NCBI RefSeq assembly: GCF_020379485.1
Contig: NC_063436.1
Span: 38,654,877-38,718,876, forward strand
Length of the DNA stretch: 64,000 nt
DNA from: Brassica napus
Taxonomy: Eukaryota; Streptophyta; Magnoliopsida; Brassicales; Brassicaceae
Direction: 5' to 3'
Made by a program: the position numbers and the translations under genes. Under the pieces are notes generated by a model that searched no databases, had not been told where the DNA came from, and worked only from the letters and a program-made list of their open reading frames with translations. Below are positions 22,151 to 32,742 of this stretch, one piece after another (position 1 is the stretch's first letter; the number at the start of each line of letters is the position of its first letter).

Positions 22151-24180
22151 TCTTTAACACTAATATAAAACAAAGGCTTTACAACCAACGGCTGTACGGG
22201 TTACAAAAAGTGCTTTATGGTTTGGATGTATTGTACTCCAGACAGGATTTACCGAAAAGTTGTATGGATTTTTTTTTCTGAAACATATGTTTCTGAGGCT
22301 ACCCGGTTAAGTTCAATAATATAAAAACAGCAAAACCCTATTTAGCATCATAAACCCCAATTACAAAACTATAACATATACCTTACACAAATATATGAAT
22401 CAGATACCATTAATCACATATGAAACCAAAATTCATAAGAACCTATAAACCAAGATATTTACTATCCTGACAAAATACAGAAAATATATATAGGACAGAA
22501 TTGATCCAAATGAATGCATTGAACCTTAATCTATCTGCTCATACAATGGAGTAAAATTAAATATTCCTGTCAAAAATACATAACCACTGCCATCGATTGA
22601 CTTAGTCACAGTCATATTAAAATAGAAAATTTTATCCTTAGAGACACATTTCATATTTCCAATTACTGAATAAAGCACATTAGACTTTGAGGTCACTTTC
22701 ACCTAGTGAATTGACCTATATACCCCTAAACTAGCTATTCTTGTGTTCTATTACGTTTCCTAACCAAACAAAATTGACTGATTATAAAAAAGCCAATAAT
22801 CCATTAATTTTGGAATTATGTTGAAAACCAATCCTCTTTAGCAAAATATAAAAACCTAAATCCCTAAATCCACTGAGACTCTTCACGAAACCCAATCACA
22901 TTTTTTTCTCCATTTCAAAACAGAATCTGGAAAAATCTCTCACCTCTTACAAGCTTTTATTATCGAGACTACCGGTTTGGAGAATCTCCCTTGCGGAATC
23001 AAAGCTATCAGAATCGATCGGCGCTGTGGTTCACTCCAAATCTCCGACATGGAAGATCCTTTTCTCTCTTCTATGCTCCAACATGAAATTTTCTAGTTTA
23101 GTTTTGTCTGAGTTCTCAATATAAACCTCAACTCCATGTTCTTCTGGTTAAATCTGCATAAAAGTTTTATCCTTTATTCCTCAACTCTGACATTCACTCG
23201 CCACCTATCCTTGATTCCTCACCACTTCACAATTTGTCTGACCACTGCTCGTTGCACAATCACACAATCTCCGTTCACACACTTCGCAACCACTCCACTC
23301 CTGACCACTCACCGCCCATCCACATAACCTCTGACCATAAAGCTGCCGAACAGCTGACGCCTAACCACAACAACCTTAGTAACCCGTCTCATGTCGCCAC
23401 ACATGATACACCTAATGGGTACCTGTTGTTTTGCTCTTAATGTGCCCTTCAGCTTATGTCTATTCATGTACTTTAATGCCACAAAATGAGTATGTGTGGC
23501 TCTTTTGGTATTTAACTAACATATTGCATACTCATGCCTACCTTCATCCCATGTCCACAGCTGCGTGTCCACTACAAACCTAACCACTGATTCAATACGC
23601 ACACAACGACTTCACATGCATCCACGCCAATCCCATCCAAGTCCAAGTAACGACCTTGCCCACCAAATTGTGTACACAGAATTTGCCCACATAAAACTTT
23701 GTAACATTTTCGTGTCCATATAAATTGTATCCACAGAAAGTTGTATAAAGGAAAAAGAGGTTTGTAACGTTAGAGAGTTATAGCGAAATCTGCTTACCTT
23801 CTCTCGCACCATCTACCAAACACCCTCGTAGCACTAACATATCCGCCGCCGTTAGATTTTTTAGGTTTTAAACAGATCCAACGACCAAAAACAATTCACT
23901 TTATTCCATACACCTATTTTTTGACTTAACCTCTTTATCATTTATTGCAACTGAACGAAAACTTAAGAAATTTTAAGTTTGACTCTTTAAAAGCAACACA
24001 CTTCTCTTTAGACAAAAGGAGGGTTATTTTTGTCCGAAAAATTACAGTTGCCCAAAGAATGTGTGCCAACTAGAAAATGAATCTGTTAGTGAAAACTAAA
24101 GTCACAATGTGTCTCTCAACGTAACTCTCTCATTAAAATAAGAACCCTGGGGAAGTCCGAATCTAACTAGTTTCATTTAT
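22151..24180. other. AT-rich region without supported genes
   Basis: No recognisable gene. Short frames at 23136-23440 (His/Thr-rich) and 23612-23812 look non-coding. A 10-bp inverted match GAGACACATT (22641-22650) / AATGTGTCTC (24106-24115) brackets about 1.5 kb, possibly a non-autonomous DNA transposon, but I see no matching target duplication. Confidence 0.4.
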
Positions 24181-24249
24181 ATCGTCAAACTATATTCTCT
24201 TCCTGGATCCTTGAATATCGTCAAACTATATTCTCTTCCTGGATCCTTG
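24181..24249. repeat. tandem duplication, 36-bp period
   Basis: The segment starting ATCGTCAAACTATATTCTC occurs twice in tandem (24181 and 24217), directly at the edge of an Athila-like LTR fragment. Confidence 0.9.
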
Positions 24250-24970
24250 CAATCCTATGATCAAGTTCTAGTTAGCAAGGCTAAAACAAGCAATGAATAC
24301 AAATCTATCATGAATATCACAACAAGGCAGATCTATAGTTTGGGGCTAATCCCACAAACCTATTTGAACCCTGGATCTAATAATTGAACTACTCAGACAT
24401 AGCAAAGCAATTCATAACAATAAAGGAATAGAAACTCATAGTATAGATGAAAAAAAATGAAAACAAGGAGTTCCAATCACAAGTGATCTTCTCTCACAAA
24501 TGAAACTTGTAACAAAACTAGGTCTAGAAAAAGCTCTCTTGCCGTCAAAACACTTAGGCAGTATATATTCTACTAGGTTAAAAATTCGTCAGGGCATTTT
24601 GGTAATTTGGCTTGGCCTTGGTTTTTAAGTCTGCTGAATCCAAATGTCGCGTGTCTGGTGTCTCGACATCGATCGATGGTACTTGTGTACATCGATCGAT
24701 ATTAATCTTCATCTGTCGAGGCATCTCCTGGTATCGATCGTCAGCACTGATGCACATTGATCGATTGTTCTTCCTCTCGTTGACCTCTACGTGGTCAGCT
24801 CGGGTGAAATGTCCTTTAAGCTACAAAATGCTCCAAAGTCATAGCTTTACTCCAAAATGCACCTGAACCTGAAAACATACCTAGAAGAGTAGAAAACATA
24901 GATATATATATATATATAATAAAATACTTATAAACCATGGATAAAAATGGGTCAAATCCAAGGTATATCA
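24249..24970 (-). repeat. Athila-like LTR fragment
   Basis: Matches 56570-57329 and the inverse of 8099-8830: same ATCGATCGA-rich text and same terminal AGGTATATCA at 24970. About 580 bp at its left end are missing, and no PPT follows on the right, so it is a truncated LTR. Confidence 0.8.
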
Positions 24971-25456
24971 GGGAGGAACAAAAGAAGAGCGTGCAGAAAT
25001 ATATACAAAAAGAAGAAGCCGTTGAAAGTCTTCCCTGGAAAGACGCGCATCTCACCAGATCTCGGGCCGTGGGATTCAAAATTCAAAAAGATTCATTCGC
25101 AAAAGAAAGGAAGAAAAATATCAGCTGAATCTCTGATATTAAAAGAAGAAATCATCCGGGAGCGGAAAGGACTCCTATCTTTTTTGACCCGCGCGTGAAC
25201 TGCACGACAAAGCTCTAGCCTTGTCATCTCCAAAGAAGATAGAAGAAATTACTATCAGATATCGACTGAACACGAAGGGACCGATCCTTACCTAGGTTCA
25301 GAATGAGTTCCCACTTGAGTGGAACCTAGGCTAACAAGATCATCGGAACAGGGTCCTGCCTAATGGGAGCCTACTGAGAATGAGCAACCCCGGTTGACTT
25401 GAGTGCACAGGTTATTCCCCGACTTTGATGACAAAGTCGAGAAATAAGGGGCAAAC
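24971..25456 (+). other. 3' internal end of a Tat-like element
   Basis: Non-coding text ending AAATAAGGGGCAAAC just before an LTR start, which reads as a polypurine tract. Two overlapping short frames at 24937-25198 have no recognisable product. Confidence 0.45.
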
Positions 25457-25957
25457 TGTTGGGGAAAAATATCACGGTATTCTTTCCCCCAGCCTCCAGG
25501 AAAGACTCAGATCCCCGGATCCCTGATAAATGGGTACCCCGGGTCCCCACCAGAGGGAACCCTGGGCTCGATCCCTGGACCCTACTCCCTTCCAAGAAAT
25601 GGAAAACTTCCGACAAGGAGAACCTTCCATATTTCCCAATATGAAAGAGTTTAACCTAATGAAACCGACTTCTAGACAACTATATAAGAGCAACAACAGC
25701 CCTCAAGCAAGGGATCGACTTCTCCAAGGCTTAGAGACTAGGGTTAGACGGCTAGAATTAGGGTTCTTATAAAACATCTTGTAACGATACCTTGTTCTTG
25801 CCTATTCATCTAATAATACGTCTCTTCAAGCCTATTCTATTATTATTCTCTTTAAACATCCTAGAACCCTTACTAAGTAACCACAAACACTCGAGGTTTA
25901 CCAGCTTATTCATCGTTCTGTGGTATCCTAAAAGAGCCTACACAAAAATCCCTAACA
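25457..25957 (+). repeat. Tat-like LTR (501 bp)
   Basis: TGTTGGGGAAAAAT...CCCTAACA. A PPT-like tract precedes it and a PBS-like ATTGGGGCCGTCCATGG (25958-25974) follows, close to the TTGGCGCCGTC PBS common in Tat-lineage elements. Internal text therefore lies on both sides, as expected after LTR-LTR recombination or a tandem arrangement. After about 25990 the sequence switches to an unrelated chromovirus fragment. Confidence 0.65.
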
Positions 25958-25994
25958 ATTGGGGCCGTCCATGGTCCCAGTTCTGCTATGTTTG

Positions 25995-26590
25995 GATCAG
26001 CCCTATTAGGGGGAATGCCCTGTAGCGCCTGAAACACGTCCTCGTACTCACTGACCAGCGGAATCCCGTTCGGGTCACCAGCCCCTTCAACCTCCTTAGT
26101 GGCAATTATGGCCAGTAAGCCTCACAACCCTTCTCAAGCATCCTTTCCACCTGGATTGCTGATATCACTAAGCATCCAGAGGTCGGACAAATACTTTGGA
26201 ACCTGATCGGGGGTCCACACCCACTCTCAAACTGCACCCAACTCCAGTGACAGTCAAAGGTGGCCCGATTCTGTTCAAACCAGTCCATGCCTAATATCAC
26301 CTCGTGATTCTCAAGGCGGACAACAATCAGATCCGCAGGTATTACCATGTCTATGATCAACAATCAGATCCGCAGGCATTACCCTGTATGTGATCAATAC
26401 CGGGATGTCTCTAACCAGCCCTAGTGAATCCATCACCTGCTCACCGGCTTCATTCACTATGAGAAGACAATCCCCTATTCCCATCTGGAACAAACCATTT
26501 TCGATCATTCCTGGACTACCAAAACTATGTGTAGCTCCAGTGTTTAAAGGTACGTGTGTTTCCACACCACCGATCATTAAGTACTTACAT
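25995..26590 (-). pseudogene. chromovirus protease fragment, B-like
   Basis: Minus strand text [19 protein letters not shown] (26577 on), then DIPVLITYRVMPADLIV and [22 protein letters not shown], ending in linker text before RT. It parallels residues 1-180 of the intact pol of element B. A local duplication of about 25 bp (CAATCAGATCCGCAGG at 26326 and 26365) breaks the frame, and the active-site Asp of FDTGAT is Asn here (LNTGAT), which would abolish protease activity. Neither RT nor gag is attached. Confidence 0.75.
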
Positions 26591-26715
26591 GACTAGGATC
26601 TCGGTTTGATCAAACATTTGGAAAACGTTCCATACAATTCTCCAAAGCATCACACTTCTGTGAACGTCCCATAACATTCACAAAAGTGTTTATAGTATAC
26701 CTCAATCCTCATCAT
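26591..26715. other. short unassigned spacer
   Basis: Between the protease fragment and an A-family LTR. Contains a GAACGT/CATAACATTC-like direct repeat only; no gene. Confidence 0.3.
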
Positions 26716-28440
26716 TGTGGGAACCGAAATTCGCACTGTCGATTTCCGTTTAAATAAGGAAACTAAGAAAACCCTAGTTTCCCAGAGGACCCGGATATCT
26801 GTTAATTACCACACGTCAAGCAATCAGAACACGAGAATAACAACGATAAAGATAAGAAGTCGAAAAGAGAGCAAAGTAGATCTTATTCCGAATCTGCGTA
26901 TGAACGTTACAACAAGGTATAAGCCTGGGCTCGAGAGCTGTCGATGAGATTCCTAGTTCTAGCAACCCTAAGACGGCTAAACCTAATTGAGTCGCAGCTC
27001 GAAATAACAAAAAACGGAAAGTTGCCTAAATCGCTCTAAGTGCTAAGTTTGCTCTGAAAAAAAGTTCTCCTCTGCTCCTCGCCTAGGACTCCTTATATAC
27101 TAGCTCCAAGGTCGGTTTACGCTTTTACTCTTTTGCCCTTAAGCCGTCATAGCAAAAAATGGAGATATTCCGTTTTTCCCGATCTTCACAATTATCTTCA
27201 AAACTTCCATATTTATCCGCGGAAACTTGACATTTATCCTTCCTCGTGGGCCAAGCGTGAACCATGCTGTGGTTCACGGGCTTTTGGTTAGGAAAAATAG
27301 TAGGATGGGCCTCGAGTCGTGTTTTAGGTCCCTTTGGGCCGTCTTCCGACTCGACACGTTTACTACGAGTTTTCCGCGGTTTCTAATCCGCAAAGTTTGA
27401 TCGATGAAATTAGAATAGCGGGAAACATGGACTGAGCTTGCTACGGTCTTCGGGAGATAGCATTCGAAGGTTTGACGAGAATGCAAGGACTAGGGTCGTA
27501 TCGATGTTCGGAAAGGTTCAATCGCTACACCGCGACCGAACTTTGGCTCAAGCCCGGTCGCTATGTAGCGACCGAGCGAGAGGAGCGCTCGGTCGCTACG
27601 TAGCGACCGATCTTTGGCTTGAGCTCGGTCGCTACGTAGCGACCGAGCGGGACGATCGCTCGGTCGCTACATAGCGACCGAGCTTGGCTCGAGCTCGGTC
27701 GCTACGTAGCGACCGAGCGGGACGATCGCTCGGTCGCTACGTAGCGACCGAGCTTTGCTCGAGCTCGGTCGCTACGTAGCGACCGAGCGGGACGATCGCT
27801 CGGTCGCTACGTAGCGACCGAGCTTTGGCTCGAGCTCGGTCGCTACGTAGCGACCGAGCGGGATGATCGCTCGGTCGCTACGTAGCGACCGAGCGGGACG
27901 AGCGACCGAGCGGGACGATCGCTCGGTCGCTACGTAGCGACCGAGCTTTGGCTCGAGCTCGGTCGCTACGTAGCGACCGAGCTTTGGCTCGAGCTCGGTC
28001 GCTACGTAGCGACCGAGCTTGGCTGAGCTTGGTCGCTACGTAGCGACCGAGCGGGACGATCGCTCGGTCGCTACGTAGCGACCGAGCTTTGGCCCAAGCT
28101 CGGTCGCTACGTAGCGACCGAGCGGGACGATTGCTTGGTCGCTACGTAGTGACCGAGCTTTGGCTCGAGCTCGGTCGCTACGTTGCGACCGAGCGGGACG
28201 ATCGCTCGGTCGCTACGTAGCGACCGAGCGGGACGATCGCTCGGTCGCTACGTAGCGACCGAGCGGGACGGACGTTCGGTTGCTGCGTAACAACCTGTTT
28301 CGAGCTTTCGTCGGATATCTCGATTCTTTCTTCCGCGAAGCTCTTTCGTAAGGAAGAATCTATTTCGAAAAGTACTCTTCGGAGAAACTCTTATTTTCTT
28401 CTTCGGACGTTTTGAATGTTAAATTTGTCGTAACCGTTTT
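26716..28440 (-). repeat. A-family LTR (minus sense), longest palindrome array
   Basis: Starts TGTGGGAACCG; homologous to 440-1814 and 50106-51323 but longer because of its palindrome array. The right end reads CGTAACCGTTTTTGA and then departs from the expected CCCAACA terminus, so about 9 bp are lost or changed. An antisense-ORF start follows on the plus strand at 28613, as beside the LTR at 50106, so this is a 3' LTR in element sense. Confidence 0.8.
27555..28285. repeat. palindrome array, about 20 copies
   Basis: About twenty copies of the palindrome with core GGTCGCTACGTAGCGACC, most of them perfect, alternating with linkers GGGACGATC and TTTGGCTCGA. Unit about 35 bp, two-unit super-period about 71 bp. 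Each copy could fold into a 13-bp perfect stem as DNA cruciform or RNA. A half copy at about 27901 suggests unequal exchange. Confidence 0.95.
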
Positions 28441-28519
28441 TGATGTGTATTGGACGAAATTTACATTTAAAACTCCGCGAGATAAAAGTTGTCGAGGCGA
28501 CGTTCCGAACCCATACTTC

Positions 28520-28726
28520 TATAAGTAGTGAGCTCTTGTCATTCATTTTCTTCACACCTTTCCTTCTTTATTTCTTCAAAAACCTCTCTAGCTTCATAAC
28601 TTTCCTTTCAACATGTCTTCCTCCCAAGGTGATAAGAAGGATTCCGACGTCGAGATGGGTGAGGCCACTTCTCCGGCTCCGGTTCCAACTTCTCCGGCGG
28701 AAGTGCCGGCTTGTGTTGCCGGTCAT
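28520..28726 (+). pseudogene. start of an antisense ORF next to the A-family 3' LTR (fragment)
   Basis: Plus-strand TATAAG at 28520-28525, a pyrimidine-rich leader, then ATG at 28613 opening MSSSQGDKKDSDVEMGE and a Pro/Ser-rich stretch. After about 28726 the sequence becomes a plus-sense A LTR fragment, so the frame is truncated at about 38 codons of its own. The layout (TATA-like box, leader, ATG) matches that before the larger antisense ORF at 51588. Product unknown. Confidence 0.45.
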
Positions 28727-29032
28727 CTTTCTTTCCGTTTTTGTTATTTCGAGCTTCGTTCTAGGTTCCGAGCACTTAGAGCGATTTAGGCAACTTTCCG
28801 TTTTTGTTATTTCAAGCTGCGATCTTTGCACTTCTTCGTGCGAATTTTGTTATTTCTTTGTTATTTCCTTGGCTCGATACTAAGCCGACAATCATACTAA
28901 GATACTTAATATCGTGTTTCCAATTCCTCTTGGAATTGATCTATTCCATTCACTCAAACTTAAGGAATCCTACCTTGACTTTCACTGAGTCCAAGCTGAT
29001 ACATCTGATCACAAGCCTACTCATGTACTAGC
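28727..29032. other. A-LTR fragment and part of element E
   Basis: 28727-28832 repeats the TTTCCGTTTTTGTTATTTCGAGC text of A LTRs in plus sense. About 28885-29032 is the left part of the sequence into which element B inserted; it resumes at 38361 after the 5-bp duplication CTAGC (29028-29032). No gene. Confidence 0.55.
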
Positions 29033-29632
29033 TGTCACGCCCCCAATCCTGAATAGGATTGTTGGGACGGCCATGGTTCGAGGAAACGTACAAGCCAGTC
29101 TTGAGACATCAAGGCAAGCGTTCCATGGTCGAGAAAGAAGGTTAAGGACATAAGGAAACTTAGACTTAACCTTATACAAGCTAAGAGACAGCTAGGACGA
29201 GTAAGACGGTAGCTAGGACGAAGTGGACGAGTAGCTCGGCCAGCTCAAGGAAGCTAGGTTCAGTTCACTCCAGCTCAGTCCCTACTAAGTCAGCTCCACT
29301 AGCTGGACTACTAGCTCACTCAGCTGAGGCAGCTGAGTGTCAGCTCATCTCAGCTAGACGGACTGTCCGGGCTTTAGGCCGATGGTCCGGGTCTGGGTCA
29401 GTGGCGGGCTGGGAGGTCCGGCCATGAGGCCATGGGCTGCTGGGTCCTTGGGCAAGGCTGTGGGCTGTGTCCAGGAAGCCTGGGGCGTGGGTTGGGCTTG
29501 TGGCCGACCCCAAACCCAATCAGAAAGGGCGAAGGGATGCAAGTGGCCGAAAGGGGGCAACTCTTGGCCGATGGTGCCCATTCGCTAGCAAGTCGTGCCT
29601 GTTCGTGGGGCAAGACTTACCCCCTCGTTTTC

Positions 29633-29640
29633 TATAAATA
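29633..29640 (+). promoter_or_regulatory. TATA box of element B
   Basis: TATAAATA in a GC-rich setting, followed at about 30 nt by the likely transcription start and a GA-rich leader without any ATG until 29810. The 3' LTR copy is at 36867-36874. Confidence 0.7.
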
Positions 29641-29809
29641 TGGGGGCTCTCTGGTCGATTTCATTATCCAATTCCAGAGTAAAATACTCAGAGAAAAACG
29701 TAGAGAGAAAGAAAGAGAGAAAGAGAGAGTTCCGGCCAAGAGAAAGGCCGATTGTGGTGGTGTTGTGTTCCGGCGACTCTGATCGTTTGAGAACTAACTC
29801 CGGTCAAGA

Positions 29810-29863
29810 ATGGGAGATCAAGACAAGGAGAAGAGCATGGAGAACCCAGACGTGGTTCACAAG
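29810..29863 (+). CDS. predicted first coding exon of gag, inside the LTR
   Basis: First AUG downstream of the TATA box, in ideal context (A at -3, G at +4). It encodes MGDQDKEKSMENPDVVHK and ends exactly at a consensus donor AAG|GTATGT (29864). The exon is 18 codons, phase 0, and joins in frame to the gag frame opening at 31296. Without splicing the frame continues to a stop at 30020-30022. The charged peptide has no known domain. Splicing is a prediction from sequence. Confidence 0.6.
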
Positions 29864-30799
29864 GTATGTGATGGGCCGTGGCTCCATCAGACCGAACGGA
29901 CGGTCCATGCGACCGCACCGCGGCTCTGGTCGGTTCCTAAGTCCCATCCGGCTCTCCTTATCTATTTCAATTCGTTTCTCTTCTCTTCTCTCTGGTTAAA
30001 CACGAAGGGTTGTGTTGGTTGAGTCCAAGGGACACGTCCCTAGGCTTTGGCCGAACATAACTAGACCGCTAACCTAGACACGGGTCGGTTAGACGGATGA
30101 TCCGATCGCACCAAGACTGGGCGGTTAGGACGAACGGTTGGGAATGACCCAAATGGCACGAGTTGTCAAGAGTCATGAGTGTCCAAAGGTTGTGAGCTGC
30201 CAAAGGGTGTCAGGGACCAAAGGGTACGAGTTACCAAAGGTTGCGAACATCAAAAGGTACGAGGACCAAGAGGCACGATTGGCCAAAGGGTGCATGTTCC
30301 AAACGGTGTCTTTCGGGACAGGTTAGGACCGATCCTTATGGATCAGCCTATGGCTTGTCTAGTAAGACAAGGTCACGGTTTGTCTAAGCCAAGGTAGAGT
30401 CGCAAGGTCTGACCGGTTGCTAAGCCTTCCGGATTAGGCTTGAGGCTTACTCGGCCGATTGGATCCAGGCCTAAGGCCGGATCAGGTAAGGGAGTCCGTT
30501 GGGCCATTGAGCCGGACTCCATTGGCCGGTCGCACCTAGATTCTATCCGGATAGACGGATTGGTCTTTGGGGACGATCCGGATCTGTTCGTGTGTTCTGT
30601 TATCTATTCTGGACTATCTATCTGATTCTAAGTCAAGGGGTGGTTGGTTGTATGACTTAGGATACGGTAGGTAGGTTCATACGTTTTTGTGATTATGTTG
30701 ACTGAGGTTTATCTAAGTTCTAGGAACCAAGCCAAGCATGGTAGAATCAATCCGTTCTATTCTCGGTTATGATTAATGCTTATCTGGTTGTGGTTTCAG

Positions 30800-30952
30800 G
30801 AACTAAGGATGGTTCTGGTCAAGCCAAGGAGCCGTGAAGGCTCGGTCAGTGAGAGGCTGTGTAACGTGTGGTTAGATGATGCTAGAGATGAACTAGTGAT
30901 TGTCTATGAGACTGTTAAGAAGTTGTGTATTGAATCTCATGTTTCTAAGTAA
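30800..30952 (+). other. possible alternative LTR exon (50 codons)
   Basis: After TTTCAG at 30799 a frame in phase with the LTR exon at 29810-29863 stays open for 50 codons (ELRMVLVKPRSRE ... VYETVKKLC) to TAA. In the 3' LTR copy one of two changes in it is silent and the other Leu to Ile. Could be a small accessory protein through alternative splicing, or chance. Confidence 0.25.
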
Positions 30953-31129
30953 TACAAAGTTTATACATTGTTATTCCGCTGTGCAATCTGTTTCTGTGTT
31001 TATGAACCTCATATTCGAATATGACTTAGTAACTAATAGACATCAAAATGGATCAAACAAGCAAAGAAATTAATAAGTAAGTCTGCGGACTCCATCAGGT
31101 CGAGAGGCCAGGGTTCGGGTCTTACAAGT

Positions 31130-31141
31130 TGGTATCAGAGC
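31130..31141 (+). other. primer-binding site of element B
   Basis: TGGTATCAGAGC, complementary to initiator tRNA-Met, 3 nt after the LTR end. Confidence 0.9.
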
Positions 31142-31295
31142 ATGCTTGATTCTAGGATAGTTGGGTTAGGCAGTCCACACACACACACGCAGCCAGCTGA
31201 TTAGGTCTCACGGTGAGGTTTGATTGCTTAGTCTAGGGATTGTTTTGTTTTGTTTATGTTAGTGTGTTTCGTACTAACATTGTCTGAATCCTTAG

Positions 31296-32742
31296 GCTGG
31301 AAAAAGCAGATCGGGAAAGTCCCGAAAGAGTAAGAAAACAGCCGGTCAGTCTAGTCAAGCGGCCGTGGACGGGACCAATCTATCCGGATTGCAAACCGAT
31401 CCGGCCGCAGCTGACACTAGAGACGTGTTGCCAACTGATCAGGCTAATCTTACGGGGACGCAACAGGATGGTCAGGAACATCGGGAGAGTGACGAGGAAG
31501 TGGAATCCTCGAACGCTAACCGCGATGGTGACCAGCATGAGAGAACGGCCGATGGAACGGCTAATGTGCCCGCAGCACTGTCCAAAGAGGACTTGTTAGA
31601 GGCCATGAAGGTAATGGGGACTCAGGTTGCGGCCATGGCGCAACTGTTCACGCCACTAGTGAACTCCTCGGTTGGCCAGGCTACGCCTGTGGCTACGACC
31701 ACCCCCAACACCAATGGTCCAGTTGTGGAAACGGTCGAGGTGATCGAGATCGATCCACCGGAAAAGTCTGGAAAGAAGGTGGACTATCTGAGTCTGCTTC
31801 AACATTTATCCCGGTTGGGTACGAAGCATTTCTCCGGTAGCACCGACCCTATTGTGGCAGACGAGTGGAGGAGTAGGTTGGTCCGAAACTTTCAATCAAC
31901 TCGCTGTCCAGTGGATTACAGACGCGACATTGCGGTTCACTTCCTGGAAGGGGACGCGCATAACTGGTGGCTTGCGGTGGACAAGCGCACCAATGGGAGT
32001 CTGGAAAGTTTTGCGGATTTTGAAGTTGAATTCAACCGCAAATACTTCCCTGCTGAGGCTTGGGATCGTCTGGAAGCTCAGTTTCTAGATTTGGCCCAAG
32101 GCCGCAGGACCGTACGGGAGTACGAAGAAGAGTTCAACCGGCTCAGACGGTTTGTTGGAAGAGAGCTGGAGGACGAGGCAGTCCAGGTCCGTAGGTTCAT
32201 CCGAGGCCTAAGGCCCGAACTGAAGACCCATTGCTCGATCCGCACTTTCAACACCGTCGGGGAACTGGTGGAACGGGTGGCTTTGCTAGAGTCTAACTTG
32301 GCTGAAGAAGCTAAGCTTAAGGCTAAGTCACAGTCTGGCCCGTCGGGCAAAACAAATGATAAAAAGAGGAAGTGGGACCAGGTGGACGGAGGTAAGACCT
32401 CTGGTGGCCGACCTACATGTCCCAAGTGTGGAAAGAATCATCCCGGTGAGTGCTGGAAGGCCATGGGGGCTTGTGTGCGATGTGGCAGCATGGATCACAC
32501 GATCCAAAACTGCACTCGACCAAACCGATTCTCAGACCAGTCCAGTGGCAGCGGCTCCGTGACTTGCTTCCTATGTGGCAAGACTGGACACTACAAGTCA
32601 GATTGTCCTAAGCTACAAGGAGGACAAGGGAAGGGCCGTGGAGACACAGGCAAGTCGACCCAGAGTAGGCCGACCACAACACCAAGGGTGTATGAGCTGT
32701 CCCGGGACGACGGCGCTTCTGGATCGTTTGATTCGATCTCTG
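31296..32742 (+). CDS. gag of element B (main exon)
   Basis: The frame is open from 31296, right after an acceptor-like CCTTAG, but has no ATG until 31609; GTG at 31365 is only nominal. This supports a start supplied by the LTR exon at 29810. A basic Ser/Lys/Arg-rich N-terminus and acidic region are followed by the retrotransposon gag domain (LGTKHFSGSTDP ... RDIAVHFLEGDAHNWW ... FNRKYFPAEAWDRLEAQF ... EFNRLRRFV, about residues 150-300 counted from 31365). Zinc-binding motifs follow: an incomplete first one (CPKCGKNHPGEC) and two CCHC knuckles, CVRCGSMDHTIQNC and CFLCGKTGHYKSDC. Gag builds the particle and binds RNA. Read through, it stops at TAA 32751-32753; spliced at 32742 it joins pol. 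Confidence 0.9.

Larger units (their letters stand above)
29033..31126 (+). repeat. 5' LTR of element B
   Basis: TGTCACGCC...GGGTCTTACA, 2094 bp. Features in order: an AGCT-rich segment (29170-29375), TATA box (29633), GA-rich leader, first AUG at 29810 with splice donor at 29863, an acceptor-like TTTCAG at 30799 opening a 50-codon frame to TAA at 30952, and AT-rich 3' part. Confidence 0.95.
29864..31295 (+). other. predicted leader intron spanning U5 and the PBS
   Basis: GTATGT donor at 29864. The acceptor CCTTAG at 31290-31295 is preceded by a perfect TACTAAC branch site (31272-31278) with the branch A 18 nt from the end and a T-rich stretch before it. 1432 bp. Removing it deletes the rest of the LTR and the PBS from the RNA. 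Alternative donors (GGTGAGG at about 31214) or the acceptor at 30799 are possible. Confidence 0.55.

Noticed and set aside
23136..23440. Possible host gene encoding a His/Thr-rich protein
   Set aside because: Low-complexity composition, overlapping frames, no domain, and no convincing splice or start context.
27555..28285. CRISPR-like array of palindromic repeats with short spacers
   Set aside because: Spacers are two recurring linkers, not unique sequences; the array lies in an LTR of a plant element and no cas genes exist.
29382..29782. 116- and 68-codon frames in the B LTR (repeated at 36616-37016)
   Set aside because: They lie upstream of or across the TATA box and are identical only because the LTRs are young; several overlapping frames on both strands indicate GC-rich chance ORFs.
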